Assembly (NCBI GenBank): GCA_905236145.1
Contig: CAJOOE010000058.1
Span: 1 to 13,192 of the forward strand
Reading direction: 5' to 3'
Length of the DNA stretch: 13,192 bases
DNA from: an uncultured Selenomonadaceae bacterium
GTDB lineage: Bacteria; Bacillota; Negativicutes; Selenomonadales; Selenomonadaceae
This document shows positions 1 to 7,010 of the stretch, in pieces (position 1 is the stretch's first letter; each line of letters starts with the position of its first letter). Under the pieces are notes generated by a model. The model made no database searches. It worked only from the letters and a program-made list of their open reading frames with translations, and was not told the origin of the DNA. The translations under genes were made by a program, and so were the position numbers.

Positions 1-324
1 ATCAGCTCCACGTTTAACAATACGATTGTCACGCTCACCGACAAAAGCGGCAACGCAATTTCCTGGGCATCGGCAGGCGGTCTCGGCTTCAGAGGCTCAC
101 GCAAATCTACGCCGTTTGCCGCGCAGATGGCTGCTGAAGTTGCGGCTAAGGCGGCAATGGAACACGGTCTTAAACAGATCGAAGTTTACGTCAAAGGTCC
201 CGGCGCAGGTCGTGAGGCCGCTATCCGTTCACTGCAGGCAACCGGTCTGGAAGTCAACATGATCAAAGACGTTACGCCGATTCCGCACAACGGATGCCGT
301 CCGCCCAAACGCAGAAGAGTTTAA
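1..324 (+). CDS. rpsK: 30S ribosomal protein S11, 5' end cut by window
   Basis: Frame 1 is open from the first base. It encodes the body and C-terminus of ribosomal protein S11, a component of the platform of the small subunit that contacts 16S rRNA near the E site and the S7/S18 neighbourhood. Recognisable family features are the early stretch STFNNTIVTLTD, the segment SWASAGGLGFRGSRKSTPFAAQ, the VKGPGAGREAAIRSL loop, and the typical basic end NGCRPPKRRRV before TAA. About 107 residues are visible, and S11 is usually near 129, so roughly the first 20 residues lie upstream of the window. It is followed after 18 bp by rpsD and belongs to the alpha operon. An internal ATG at 127 is not the start, because homologous sequence continues upstream of it. 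Confidence 0.97.
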   Translation: MSSTFNNTIVTLTDKSGNAISWASAGGLGFRGSRKSTPFAAQMAAEVAAKAAMEHGLKQIEVYVKGPGAGREAAIRSLQATGLEVNMIKDVTPIPHNGCRPPKRRRV

Positions 325-342
325 TCGGAGGTGCATTGATTT

Positions 343-939
343 ATGGCAATAGACAGAGTCCCTGCTTTAAAGCGTTGCCGTGCACTCGGCATTGAGCCGG
401 CGGTTCTCGGGCGTTCCCGTCAATCGAAACGCAAAAATACACGCGTTGCCCGCAAGCTCAGCGAATACGGCATGCAGCTCAAAGAAAAGCAGAAGGCAAA
501 ATTTATTTACGGCGTTCTCGAACGTCAATTCCGCAGATATTACGAAAAGGCAAAGACGATGCCCGGCGTTACCGGTGAAAATCTTATGATTTTGCTCGAA
601 CGCCGCATTGACAACGTAATTTTCCGCATGGGTTTCGCAAATACCCGTCGTCAGGCTCGTCAAATCGTTCGTCACGGCCATATCACCGTCAACGGCAAGC
701 GTTGCGACATTCCGTCCGCACTCGTCAAGGTCGGCGATAAGATCGAAGTTTGCGAAAAAAGTCAGTCGAAAACACTTTTCAAAGAAATGAAGGAAACAAA
801 AAATTCTTTGAGTGCACCGGCATGGCTTGAGGCAGATCAGGAAAATCTCAAAGGCAGCGTCATAAGATTCCCGAATCGTGACGAAATCATCGATATTCCG
901 GTAACGGAACAGTCCATTGTCGAATTGTATTCAAGATAA
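343..939 (+). CDS. rpsD: 30S ribosomal protein S4, zinc-free (C-minus) type
   Basis: A 198-residue S4, a primary 16S rRNA binding protein that nucleates assembly of the 30S body and helps decoding fidelity. In many organisms it also represses its own operon. The conserved block KLSEYGMQLKEKQK (38-51) and the run YGVLERQFRRYYEKA (56-70) identify it. The S4 RNA-binding domain lies at about 88-150 (RRIDNVIFRMGFANTRRQAR). The N-terminus has only one cysteine (C12; the others are C121 and C137). It therefore lacks the four-cysteine zinc knuckle of the C-plus type and is the zinc-free form. The ATG is preceded by GGAGGTG at 327-333 with a 9-base spacing. It lies between rpsK and rpoA, as in Clostridia and Negativicutes and unlike Bacillus, where rpsD is elsewhere. 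Confidence 0.97.
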   Translation: MAIDRVPALKRCRALGIEPAVLGRSRQSKRKNTRVARKLSEYGMQLKEKQKAKFIYGVLERQFRRYYEKAKTMPGVTGENLMILLERRIDNVIFRMGFANTRRQARQIVRHGHITVNGKRCDIPSALVKVGDKIEVCEKSQSKTLFKEMKETKNSLSAPAWLEADQENLKGSVIRFPNRDEIIDIPVTEQSIVELYSR

Positions 940-994
940 CAGAGTTTTCCCCGGTGAATAATTTTGTACAATTCGGCAGGGAGGATACAATCTG

Positions 995-2026
995 ATGATA
1001 GATATTGAAAAACCGAAAATTGAGATAGTTGAAGTCAGTGAAGACGGACGTTACGGCAAATTTGTCTGTGAGCCGCTCGAACGCGGTTACGGCATAACGA
1101 TCGGAAACAGTCTGCGTCGTATGTTGCTTTCGTCTTTGGAAGGTTCGGCGGTCACGTCGATAAAAATTGACGGCGTTCTGCATGAATTTTCCACACTTCC
1201 CGGAGTTCGCGAGGATATAACAAACATTGTCTTGAATCTCAAGCAACTTTGTTTGAAAACCGCTCCGATTCAAATGCCGGCGGACGATGTTTCTTCTTCG
1301 GACGAAACGCAGGTAAATGACGTTCGGACGATAAGATTGGACGTTGAAGGGGTACCCGGAGAAATTAGGGAAGTCACCGGTGCGGATATTATTCCCAATG
1401 CCGAAGTGGACGTACTCAATCCGGATTTGCACATTGCGTCACTCAATGAAAACGGCAAGTTAAAAATCGAAATGACGGTCGAACGCGGACGCGGTTACAG
1501 GACTGCGGACAAAAACAAGCGTCCGGACGACTCAATCGGAACCATTCCGATAGATTCCATTTTCTCGCCGGTTTTGCGTGTGAATTACGAAGTTCAAGAT
1601 ACACGCGTCGGAAATGTCATGGATTACGACAAACTTATTTTGGAAGTTTGGACGAACGGCACGGTTAAACCCGATGAGGCGGTCGCGAAGGCAAGCGGAA
1701 TTTTGGTAATGCACTTGAAACTTTTCCAGAGTATGGACGGCTTGCCGGAAATTCCGGAGAATGAGGAGCCGGCATTTATCGAAGAACCGGTTGACGAAAG
1801 TTCAAAAGTTTTGGATATGACGATCGAAGATCTTGATTTGTCCGTCCGGTCATTCAACTGCTTGAAACGTGCGTCGATAAACACCGTCGCGGATCTCGTC
1901 GAAAAGTCGGAAGAAGATATGATGAAAGTTCGCAATTTGGGACGCAAGTCTTTGGACGAAGTCAAGAAAAAACTTGACGAACTCGGACTTTCGCTCAAAA
2001 TCGGAGTCAACGACGATATTTTGTAA
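995..2026 (+). CDS. rpoA: DNA-directed RNA polymerase subunit alpha
   Basis: A 343-residue alpha subunit, which dimerises to start polymerase assembly and whose C-terminal domain binds UP-element DNA and activators. The N-terminal domain (about 1-240) has GYGITIGNSLRRMLLSSLEG (31-50), LNPDLHIASL (141-150) and the dimerisation segment VNYEVQDTRVGNVMDYDKL (196-214). An acidic linker runs from about 247 to 272. The C-terminal domain (about 273-337) has LSVRSFNCLKRASI, with R285 equivalent to the DNA-binding Arg265 of E. coli, and VRNLGRKSLDEVKKKL. The protein is some 25-30 residues longer than most Firmicute alphas. Part of the excess is an acidic, Ser-rich stretch near 89-109 where family members usually go straight from one strand to the next. 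AGGGAGGAT at 978-986 gives a good ribosome site for the ATG. The 55-bp gap after rpsD shows no terminator. Confidence 0.98.
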   Translation: MIDIEKPKIEIVEVSEDGRYGKFVCEPLERGYGITIGNSLRRMLLSSLEGSAVTSIKIDGVLHEFSTLPGVREDITNIVLNLKQLCLKTAPIQMPADDVSSSDETQVNDVRTIRLDVEGVPGEIREVTGADIIPNAEVDVLNPDLHIASLNENGKLKIEMTVERGRGYRTADKNKRPDDSIGTIPIDSIFSPVLRVNYEVQDTRVGNVMDYDKLILEVWTNGTVKPDEAVAKASGILVMHLKLFQSMDGLPEIPENEEPAFIEEPVDESSKVLDMTIEDLDLSVRSFNCLKRASINTVADLVEKSEEDMMKVRNLGRKSLDEVKKKLDELGLSLKIGVNDDIL

Positions 2027-2052
2027 GACAGCAGAAAAGAGAGGATATAAAG

Positions 2053-2391
2053 ATGAGCCACAGAAAACTCGGCAGGAACTCCGGAGCAAGAAAAGCGTTG
2101 CTCAAGAGTCTCCTGATTGCACTTTTCAAATATGAGCGCATCGAAACCACAGAGGCAAAGGCAAAGGAACTTCGCAGAGTTGCGGATAGAGTTATAACTC
2201 TTGCGAAACGCGGAGATCTCAGCTCCCGCCGCATGGCCATTGCCGCAGTCGGTGATGTCGGTGTCGTCCATAAGGTTTTTGAAGAGATGCCGGAAAAATA
2301 CAACGATCGCAACGGCGGTTACACCAGAATTTTGAAATTGGGACCGCGTCGCGGCGATGCCGCTCCGATGGTTCTCATGGAGCTTGTGTAA
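2053..2391 (+). CDS. rplQ: 50S ribosomal protein L17
   Basis: A 112-residue L17, a large-subunit protein near the exit-tunnel side of 23S rRNA. The family start MSHRKLGRNSGARKALLKSL is followed by the IETTEAKAKELRRVADRVITLAKRG region and the ending GGYTRILKLGPRRGDAAPM, all characteristic. Its length matches the bacterial norm of about 112-127. The ribosome site AGAGAGGAT at 2038-2046 precedes the ATG. It follows rpoA by 26 bp and is the last gene of the ribosomal cluster: a hairpin with a T-run lies about 36 bp beyond the stop. In many Firmicutes the next genes are the ECF transporter ATPases, truA, rplM and rpsI. None of these is present here. Confidence 0.98.
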   Translation: MSHRKLGRNSGARKALLKSLLIALFKYERIETTEAKAKELRRVADRVITLAKRGDLSSRRMAIAAVGDVGVVHKVFEEMPEKYNDRNGGYTRILKLGPRRGDAAPMVLMELV

Positions 2392-2427
2392 GAAAATATC
2401 TGCACGAAATAAATTTTTGAAACACAG

Positions 2428-2462
2428 AAAAAACTTCGGTACTTTCTTGCCGGAGTTTTTTT
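2428..2462 (+). terminator. Rho-independent terminator of the ribosomal operon
   Basis: The arm AAAAAACTTCGG (2428-2439) pairs with CCGGAGTTTTTT (2450-2461) over 12 bp with one G-U pair, around a 10-base loop. The downstream arm ends in a run of seven T. It lies 36 bp after the rplQ stop. The GC part of the stem is short (6 bp), but the position and T-run fit an intrinsic terminator. Confidence 0.8.
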
Positions 2463-2531
2463 ATATCAATTCGGACCCGGAGGCGGTCAAAAAATTTTTC
2501 CCGTCCCGCGTCCGTCGAAGGAGAAAATTTT

Positions 2532-3092
2532 ATGTCTTACGAAAAAGATTTGAATGAGGTATTGGCAATGGTTCGCGAAATCGGGGAAAATATGTCTGCG
2601 GAAATTGAAAATTTGCGAGCCGAAAATTCCCGCCTGAAAAATTCTGTGGACGAATTGACTGCCGAAAATCAAAAACTCCGCGAAAATTACGAAATGCTCC
2701 GGGCGGCAAACAAAAAACTTGGAGCGAATTTGAAAGAAAGAATTATTCGGCTGAACAGTTCGATAAATGAAAGTCACGGAAGATTTGTAACCGAAATAAA
2801 TTCACTTATGAAAGACGAATTCCGGAATTTCTTTTCCGACTGCGTAAAAAATTTTGAGGAAAGGTCGCAGGAAAATTCCGGCGGTGAAGATAAAGAGAAA
2901 ATTTCCGGCAACGAAAATTCTTCCGCAATCGTCGTAAATTCCGAAACTCAAATTGAAGAAGTCGCGAAAGACGAGCCGCAAAAATCTAAAATGGTTTATG
3001 CGTCCTTTTATGCGAAGGAGGCAACGCCGGAAAATCCGGAAGAAATTCATGACCTTGCCGGAAAAAATTTGACGCAAATCGATCGGCAATAA
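2532..3092 (+). CDS. Coiled-coil protein of unknown function
   Basis: I do not recognise this 186-residue protein. The start is well supported: AAGGAG at 2518-2523 lies 8 bases before the ATG. Residues 5 to about 75 are a strongly heptad-like, Leu/Asn/Glu/Lys-rich helix (for example IENLRAENSRLKNSVDEL and AENQKLRENYEMLRAANKKL), so it probably forms a parallel coiled coil. Residues 76-110 are likely also helical (FVTEINSLMKDEFRNFFSD). From about 110 to 152 the chain is acidic, Gly/Ser/Asn-rich and probably disordered. The end has a short hydrophobic patch, KMVYASFYAKEATPENPEE. There is no signal peptide and no membrane segment, so it is probably cytoplasmic. It stands alone after the ribosomal terminator, and a transporter gene begins 52 bp downstream without a clear terminator between. 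A structural or adaptor role is possible, but nothing in the sequence fixes a function. Confidence 0.85.
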   Translation: MSYEKDLNEVLAMVREIGENMSAEIENLRAENSRLKNSVDELTAENQKLRENYEMLRAANKKLGANLKERIIRLNSSINESHGRFVTEINSLMKDEFRNFFSDCVKNFEERSQENSGGEDKEKISGNENSSAIVVNSETQIEEVAKDEPQKSKMVYASFYAKEATPENPEEIHDLAGKNLTQIDRQ

Positions 3093-3144
3093 AAATTCTT
3101 TGAAACGTTCGGCGTAAAAATTTTTTTGAGGAGAGATTTTTAAA

Positions 3145-4329
3145 TTGACAAGACAACAGCGACTTTCACCGAAAATCTTCATAGCGTTCATAACTTTTAT
3201 GAATATGTTCCCGCCGCTGTCAACAGATATGTATTTGCCGGCACTTCCGGAGATGGGAGAGCATTTTTCGGCGGAAAGTTATTTGACGGCGATGACCCTT
3301 ACAATATTTTTCTTTATGTTCTCGGTCAGTATGATTCTCTTCGGTCCTTTGAGCGACAAGTACGGACGGAAACCGATTTTGATTGCCGGCTCGGCAATTT
3401 ACACGGTCGCGTCCGTAATTTGTGCAGTATCGTTTGACATTTATATACTGATAATCGGAAGATTTTTTCAGGGAGTCGGTGCCGGAGCGGTGATAACAAT
3501 TTCAACAGTGCTTATAAAAGATTCTTTCTCCGGCAGACTTATGAGCAAAATTTTGGCGATAACGCAGGCTTTGAGCGTGATAGGACCGATGACGGCCCCG
3601 CTTATCGGCGGATTTCTCTTGAGGTTTACTTCATGGCGGGGATCGTTCTTTTTGCTGACATTTTTCGGACTCGTAACTTTGGCAATGAGTCTGCTTTTGA
3701 CGGAAACGCTGAAGAAGGAAGAACGTTACGAAGGAAATATTTTTAAATCTTTAACCTTGCTTTGGGAAGTCGGCAAACAAAAAATTTTTATGTTGACCTT
3801 GATAATGTTTGCATTTTTGTCCGCACCGTTCATGGCCTATTTGAGCGTGTCCTCGTTTATTTACATTGAAGATTTCGGACTTACCGCACAGGAATACAGC
3901 TGCTTTTTCGCGGTCAATGCGGCGGCATCGGTCGCCGGTCCCATGCTTTACATGAGATTAAAAAAATTTATGTCAAATGCCCGGTTGCTGTATTTTTGCT
4001 TTGCTGTCGGTGCGGCAAGCGGGATTTTGGTTTTGACGGTCGCTCATTTCGGAGCACAATTTTTCCTGCTGGCATTTTTGCCGTTCACCGTCACAGGCTC
4101 GACGGTCAGACCGTTTGCGATGGAAGTTTTGTTGAATCGTGTAACTCAAAACGCCGGAACCGCCTCATCAATGATAAATTTCGTGCAAACGCTTTTCGGC
4201 AGCGTGGGAATGATGCTCGGCTCTCTCCCGTGGTCAAATTTTATCGACGGACTCGGAATTATAATTTTGTCGTCCGTCGGCTTGGCAATTCTCCTTCGCG
4301 TCGGTTTAAATTTACTCTTGCCGAAGTGA
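3145..4329 (+). CDS. MFS multidrug exporter, Bcr/CflA family
   Basis: A 394-residue inner-membrane protein of the major facilitator superfamily, drug:H+ antiporter-1 (Bcr/CflA) type. The family signature PLSTDMYLPALP is at 24-35 and motif A, GPLSDKYGRKP, at 67-77. Next comes RFFQGVGAGA (106-115), then the antiporter motif C region QALSVIGPMTAPLIGGFL (141-158). The rest is hydrophobic enough for about 12 transmembrane helices. The family exports small molecules such as bicyclomycin, chloramphenicol, sulfonamides or cysteine-related compounds using the proton gradient; the substrate here cannot be read from sequence. The start is a TTG, placed by GAGGAG at 3128-3133; an ATG only appears inside the first helix. 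It may be co-transcribed with the coiled-coil gene upstream. Its 3' end overlaps the convergent ROK gene by 18 bp. Confidence 0.93.
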   Translation: MTRQQRLSPKIFIAFITFMNMFPPLSTDMYLPALPEMGEHFSAESYLTAMTLTIFFFMFSVSMILFGPLSDKYGRKPILIAGSAIYTVASVICAVSFDIYILIIGRFFQGVGAGAVITISTVLIKDSFSGRLMSKILAITQALSVIGPMTAPLIGGFLLRFTSWRGSFFLLTFFGLVTLAMSLLLTETLKKEERYEGNIFKSLTLLWEVGKQKIFMLTLIMFAFLSAPFMAYLSVSSFIYIEDFGLTAQEYSCFFAVNAAASVAGPMLYMRLKKFMSNARLLYFCFAVGAASGILVLTVAHFGAQFFLLAFLPFTVTGSTVRPFAMEVLLNRVTQNAGTASSMINFVQTLFGSVGMMLGSLPWSNFIDGLGIIILSSVGLAILLRVGLNLLLPK

Positions 4330-5214
4330 TTTCCGGCTTTTAAAATTTTGCAAGGCTCCGATTAAATTCGCGTCGTTCCCGTATTTACAGGCGACAACTT
4401 CCGCTTTCGGCAAATTCACCGGACAGCGTGAATAAATTTCGTCAAGATTTTTTTGAATTGCCGAAATAAATTTTGTCTGCGAACTTATCCCGCCGCCGAT
4501 CGCAAATCTTTCCGGATCCGAAATGTTTTTGAGGTTGAAAATTTGTGCGGCAATTTTTTTCGTGCAACAGTTTAAACAAGTCAAAGCATCCGGCTCGTTT
4601 TCATTTACCGCCGCGAAAAAAATTTCCCCGTCAACCGAATTTTCCGGCAAATTTTTCATTTTTGCGTAAGCGTTGCAAATGCCTTGAGTGCTGCAGGTCG
4701 CTCCGAAAAAATTTTCCAAGTCCGGCTCGTCGCTCAAATTTTCAAAGACAAATGAAACTTCACCGGCTGAAAAATTTTTGCCGCGATAAATTTTTTTGTC
4801 TTTTATAAAAGTCCCGCCGATAAAAGTACCGAAAATCATCACAAAGCCGTCTTGAACATCGGCAAGACTTCCCGAAGAAACTTCCGCAAGAGCGGCACAT
4901 TTCGCATCATTTTCAACCGCAACTTTTATTCCCAAAATTTTTTCAAATTCCCGGACGACAAAAAAGCCGTTGTTATATTCCAATGCTCCGCTTGTAATGC
5001 AAAGTCCCCTCTCCGGGTCGATGATTCCGGGCATTGAAAAGGCAAGACCTTCCGGAGAAAATTTTTCGGCAAGATTTACAATTTCACGGATAAAATCTTC
5101 GCGTCCGGTTTTCGGCGTGGGAAATTTCCCCTGCTCAAAAAATTTTCCGTCCCCGTCACTCAACGCAAATTTTATAAAAGTCCCGCCGACATCGACGAGT
5201 AAAATTTTTTTCAT
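4312..5214 (-). CDS. ROK-family sugar kinase
   Basis: A 300-residue ROK (repressor, ORF, kinase) protein with the kinase part only: no N-terminal helix-turn-helix is present. The ATP-binding start is LLVDVGGTFIKFAL (5-18). The catalytic-base motif ENDAKCAALAE lies at 101-111 with D103. FSAGEVSF follows at 148-155 and the second nucleotide-binding loop AIGGGIS at 238-244. The usual zinc motif (CxCGxxGCxE) is absent. The layout resembles the Firmicute beta-glucoside or hexose kinase branch, which phosphorylates a sugar or glycoside with ATP in the cytoplasm; the actual substrate is not evident. The normally Gly-rich GTGIGG loop reads GTFIGGTFI (129-137), which is unusual. The ATG is preceded by GAGAGGG (5224-5230). 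It is transcribed alone, divergent from the outer-membrane transporter gene and convergent with the MFS gene. Confidence 0.9.
   Translation of the reverse strand: MKKILLVDVGGTFIKFALSDGDGKFFEQGKFPTPKTGREDFIREIVNLAEKFSPEGLAFSMPGIIDPERGLCITSGALEYNNGFFVVREFEKILGIKVAVENDAKCAALAEVSSGSLADVQDGFVMIFGTFIGGTFIKDKKIYRGKNFSAGEVSFVFENLSDEPDLENFFGATCSTQGICNAYAKMKNLPENSVDGEIFFAAVNENEPDALTCLNCCTKKIAAQIFNLKNISDPERFAIGGGISSQTKFISAIQKNLDEIYSRCPVNLPKAEVVACKYGNDANLIGALQNFKSRKSLRQE
4320..4349 (+). terminator. Possible terminator of the MFS gene, inside the ROK 3' end
   Basis: GCCGAA (4320-4325) can pair with TTCCGGC (4331-4337), leaving one bulged C and a short loop. TTTTAAAATTTT follows (4338-4349). The stem is weak and sits over the last codons of the MFS gene and the end of the opposing ROK gene. 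On the minus strand no T-run follows, so it would serve only the MFS transcript. Confidence 0.4.
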
Positions 5215-5256
5215 CTGCTTTTTCCCTCTCTCAATATTTTAAAATTTACGCAACGA

Positions 5257-5265
5257 ATTATAACA
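5257..5265 (-). promoter_or_regulatory. Extended -10 promoter for the ROK gene
   Basis: Read on the minus strand, TG-T-TATAAT is a perfect -10 hexamer with the extended TG one base upstream. The hexamer occupying the -35 position at 17-bp spacing (GATAAA) is poor, as is common with extended -10 promoters. Transcription would begin near 5250 and give a leader of about 36 bases carrying the GAGAGGG ribosome site. Confidence 0.6.
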
Positions 5266-5392
5266 CAGACGAAAGAAAATTTATCGTATGATTATCGGAT
5301 TAAGTTGCAGGAAAAAAGTATGTGTTGCAGAATAGTTTGTCGAAAAGTTATTTTCCGGATTGTTTTCAGTTTTATCTTGGAGATTCGTGGAG
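5266..5392 (+). promoter_or_regulatory. Divergent intergenic region upstream of the TpsB-type gene
   Basis: This AT-rich stretch must hold the plus-strand promoter for the outer-membrane transporter gene. The best candidate I can see is weak: TTGCAG (5305-5310), a 17-base spacer, and CAGAAT (5328-5333). The 7-mer GTTGCAG occurs twice, at 5304-5310 and 5324-5330, exactly 20 bp apart, which could be a site for a regulator on one face of the helix. The ribosome site is GGAG at 5379-5382, 10 bases before the ATG at 5393. Confidence 0.35.
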
Positions 5393-6985
5393 ATGAGTAT
5401 TAACTTGAACAAAAAATTTTTAACGGCGTTTGTCTTGGGAATGGCAATTTTCCCCTCTACCGCTTACCAGGCGTCGGACATTGAGAAAAATGCGGAGGCG
5501 TTGAGGCAGGCGACTCAAGCCGACGAAAACAGGGCACCTCGTGGAGATACTTTTGTTTTGAACGGCCTGACGATAAATTCGGAACTTCCGATAAAACAGC
5601 CGCAACTTCAACACATAATCGATCGTTACATCGGTACCCGCGTCGGCATAAGAGAACTCAGGGAAATTGCGTCGGAGATAAAGATTTATTGTCGGCAGGA
5701 AGGTTACCTGGCGGCGGTCGCTTACATTCCGGAGCAGGACGCATCCGGCGGAAATGTGACGATGAATTTGATAAGTGCAAATTTCGGCAAGGTCATAATT
5801 CACAACGACAGCCGGCTTGCAAACGATATTTTGGAGAACGTCGCAAAGAATATCGAAACTTCTCAAGCGGTCGAAGATATAAGAATTGAGGACTTGCTGT
5901 ACAGAATAAACGCGATCGGCGGCGTTTTGGCTCGCGGCGAACTTGTCCCGGACGCAACCGCAAGGAGCATTGATTTACACGTTCACGTCAAAGACGACCG
6001 GACAAATCGCGGGATTCTTTACACGGAGAATTACGGAAACGAAAATACCGGTCGTTACAGATTCGGTCTTGTCTATGATATTTTCAATATAGACAATCGC
6101 GGCAGCCGGCTTGAATTTACCGGCTTGATGTCCACGAAAGATTTGCATAACTTCGTCGTCGATTACAGCATTATTTCCGACAGAAAAGCGACTTCCCGTG
6201 CCGGAATTTCCGTCGGACACACAAGTTATTACGCCGGCGGAAATATGTCTTATCTCGGCAACGGCGGCGATTCTTATGATCTCCGCATTTACGGCAGCAC
6301 TCCGATTTTTAAAACCGTAAGCTACGGACTCGATTGGACTTACGATTACAAATTCCGGAACATAAAAGATCATATTGATTTAATCGGATACAACGGTAAA
6401 AAATATTTACACGTCGCCTCAACCGGAATCAACGGTTACGTCAGAAAGCATAACGGCGTTTTCAATTACGGCGTAAAAGTTTACGGCGGTCATGTCAGCG
6501 GCAGAAACGAAATAACAAATTTGCTTTACGACAAAGTAATGGGAGATTTCGCTCGCGGAGAACTCACGCTCGATTACAGAAAAATGCTCGGAAAATATTG
6601 GGAAGGTCATACAAGTTTGCTCGCACAAGTGGCAAGCAAAAATTTGAACGGCTCCGAACAGCTTACTCTCGGCGGTGCTCACGGCGTTCGCGGCTATGCG
6701 GACAGCGAAGGTTCCGGCGACAAGGGATATTTGAGCAAGACGGAATTTATTTGGCATACGAAGGTCAGAGGGCTTTCCTTCAGTGCATTCTTTGACATCG
6801 GCGGCTCCGGTATGAGGTCGGACGAAATTCACACTATAAGATCTTGGGGTCTGGGAACGATTTACTCAAAACCGGACGACTTCTTTGTCAAATTGGATTA
6901 TGCAAGGAAGATCGGAAACAACCGTGCAGTTACGCAGGACAACACACGTCAGCGTTGGTGGTTTATGGCGGGCAAGATTTTCTGA
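5393..6985 (+). CDS. Two-partner secretion outer-membrane transporter (TpsB/FhaC/ShlB type)
   Basis: A 530-residue outer-membrane protein of the Omp85/TpsB superfamily. Such proteins move a partner exoprotein across the outer membrane. Residues 1-24 (positive MSINLNKK, hydrophobic core, then PSTA) form a signal peptide. A POTRA domain begins near FVLNGLTI (about 54), with a second POTRA-like segment from about 128 (ANFGKVIIHND) to 200. The rest, from TNRGILYTENYGNENTGRYR onward, is an alternating 16-stranded-barrel-like sequence. The hallmark VRGY (432-435, in GGAHGVRGY) lies in the loop that occupies the pore, and the protein ends in Phe as barrel proteins do. I chose the ATG at 5393, which has GGAG at a 10-base spacing; a TTG 33 bases upstream has no ribosome site and would bury the signal peptide. 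No secreted TpsA partner is encoded in the window. The HAD gene follows after 25 bp. Confidence 0.9.
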   Translation: MSINLNKKFLTAFVLGMAIFPSTAYQASDIEKNAEALRQATQADENRAPRGDTFVLNGLTINSELPIKQPQLQHIIDRYIGTRVGIRELREIASEIKIYCRQEGYLAAVAYIPEQDASGGNVTMNLISANFGKVIIHNDSRLANDILENVAKNIETSQAVEDIRIEDLLYRINAIGGVLARGELVPDATARSIDLHVHVKDDRTNRGILYTENYGNENTGRYRFGLVYDIFNIDNRGSRLEFTGLMSTKDLHNFVVDYSIISDRKATSRAGISVGHTSYYAGGNMSYLGNGGDSYDLRIYGSTPIFKTVSYGLDWTYDYKFRNIKDHIDLIGYNGKKYLHVASTGINGYVRKHNGVFNYGVKVYGGHVSGRNEITNLLYDKVMGDFARGELTLDYRKMLGKYWEGHTSLLAQVASKNLNGSEQLTLGGAHGVRGYADSEGSGDKGYLSKTEFIWHTKVRGLSFSAFFDIGGSGMRSDEIHTIRSWGLGTIYSKPDDFFVKLDYARKIGNNRAVTQDNTRQRWWFMAGKIF

Positions 6986-7010
6986 TTAAATTTTTTCGCG
7001 GGAGAAATTT

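Noticed and set aside
1624..2271. A 215-codon minus-strand frame across the rpoA/rplQ junction
   Set aside because: It crosses two essential conserved genes on the opposite strand and has a Ser/Phe-rich composition typical of antisense reading.
2392..2531. Possible tRNA or small RNA between rplQ and the coiled-coil gene
   Set aside because: Only the terminator hairpin and a ribosome site are visible. No cloverleaf or riboswitch-like structure and no convincing promoter was found.
3093..3144. Frameshift or readthrough extension of the coiled-coil protein past its TAA
   Set aside because: The sequence after the stop gives only about 16 codons of unremarkable peptide before another stop, and contains the ribosome site of the next gene.
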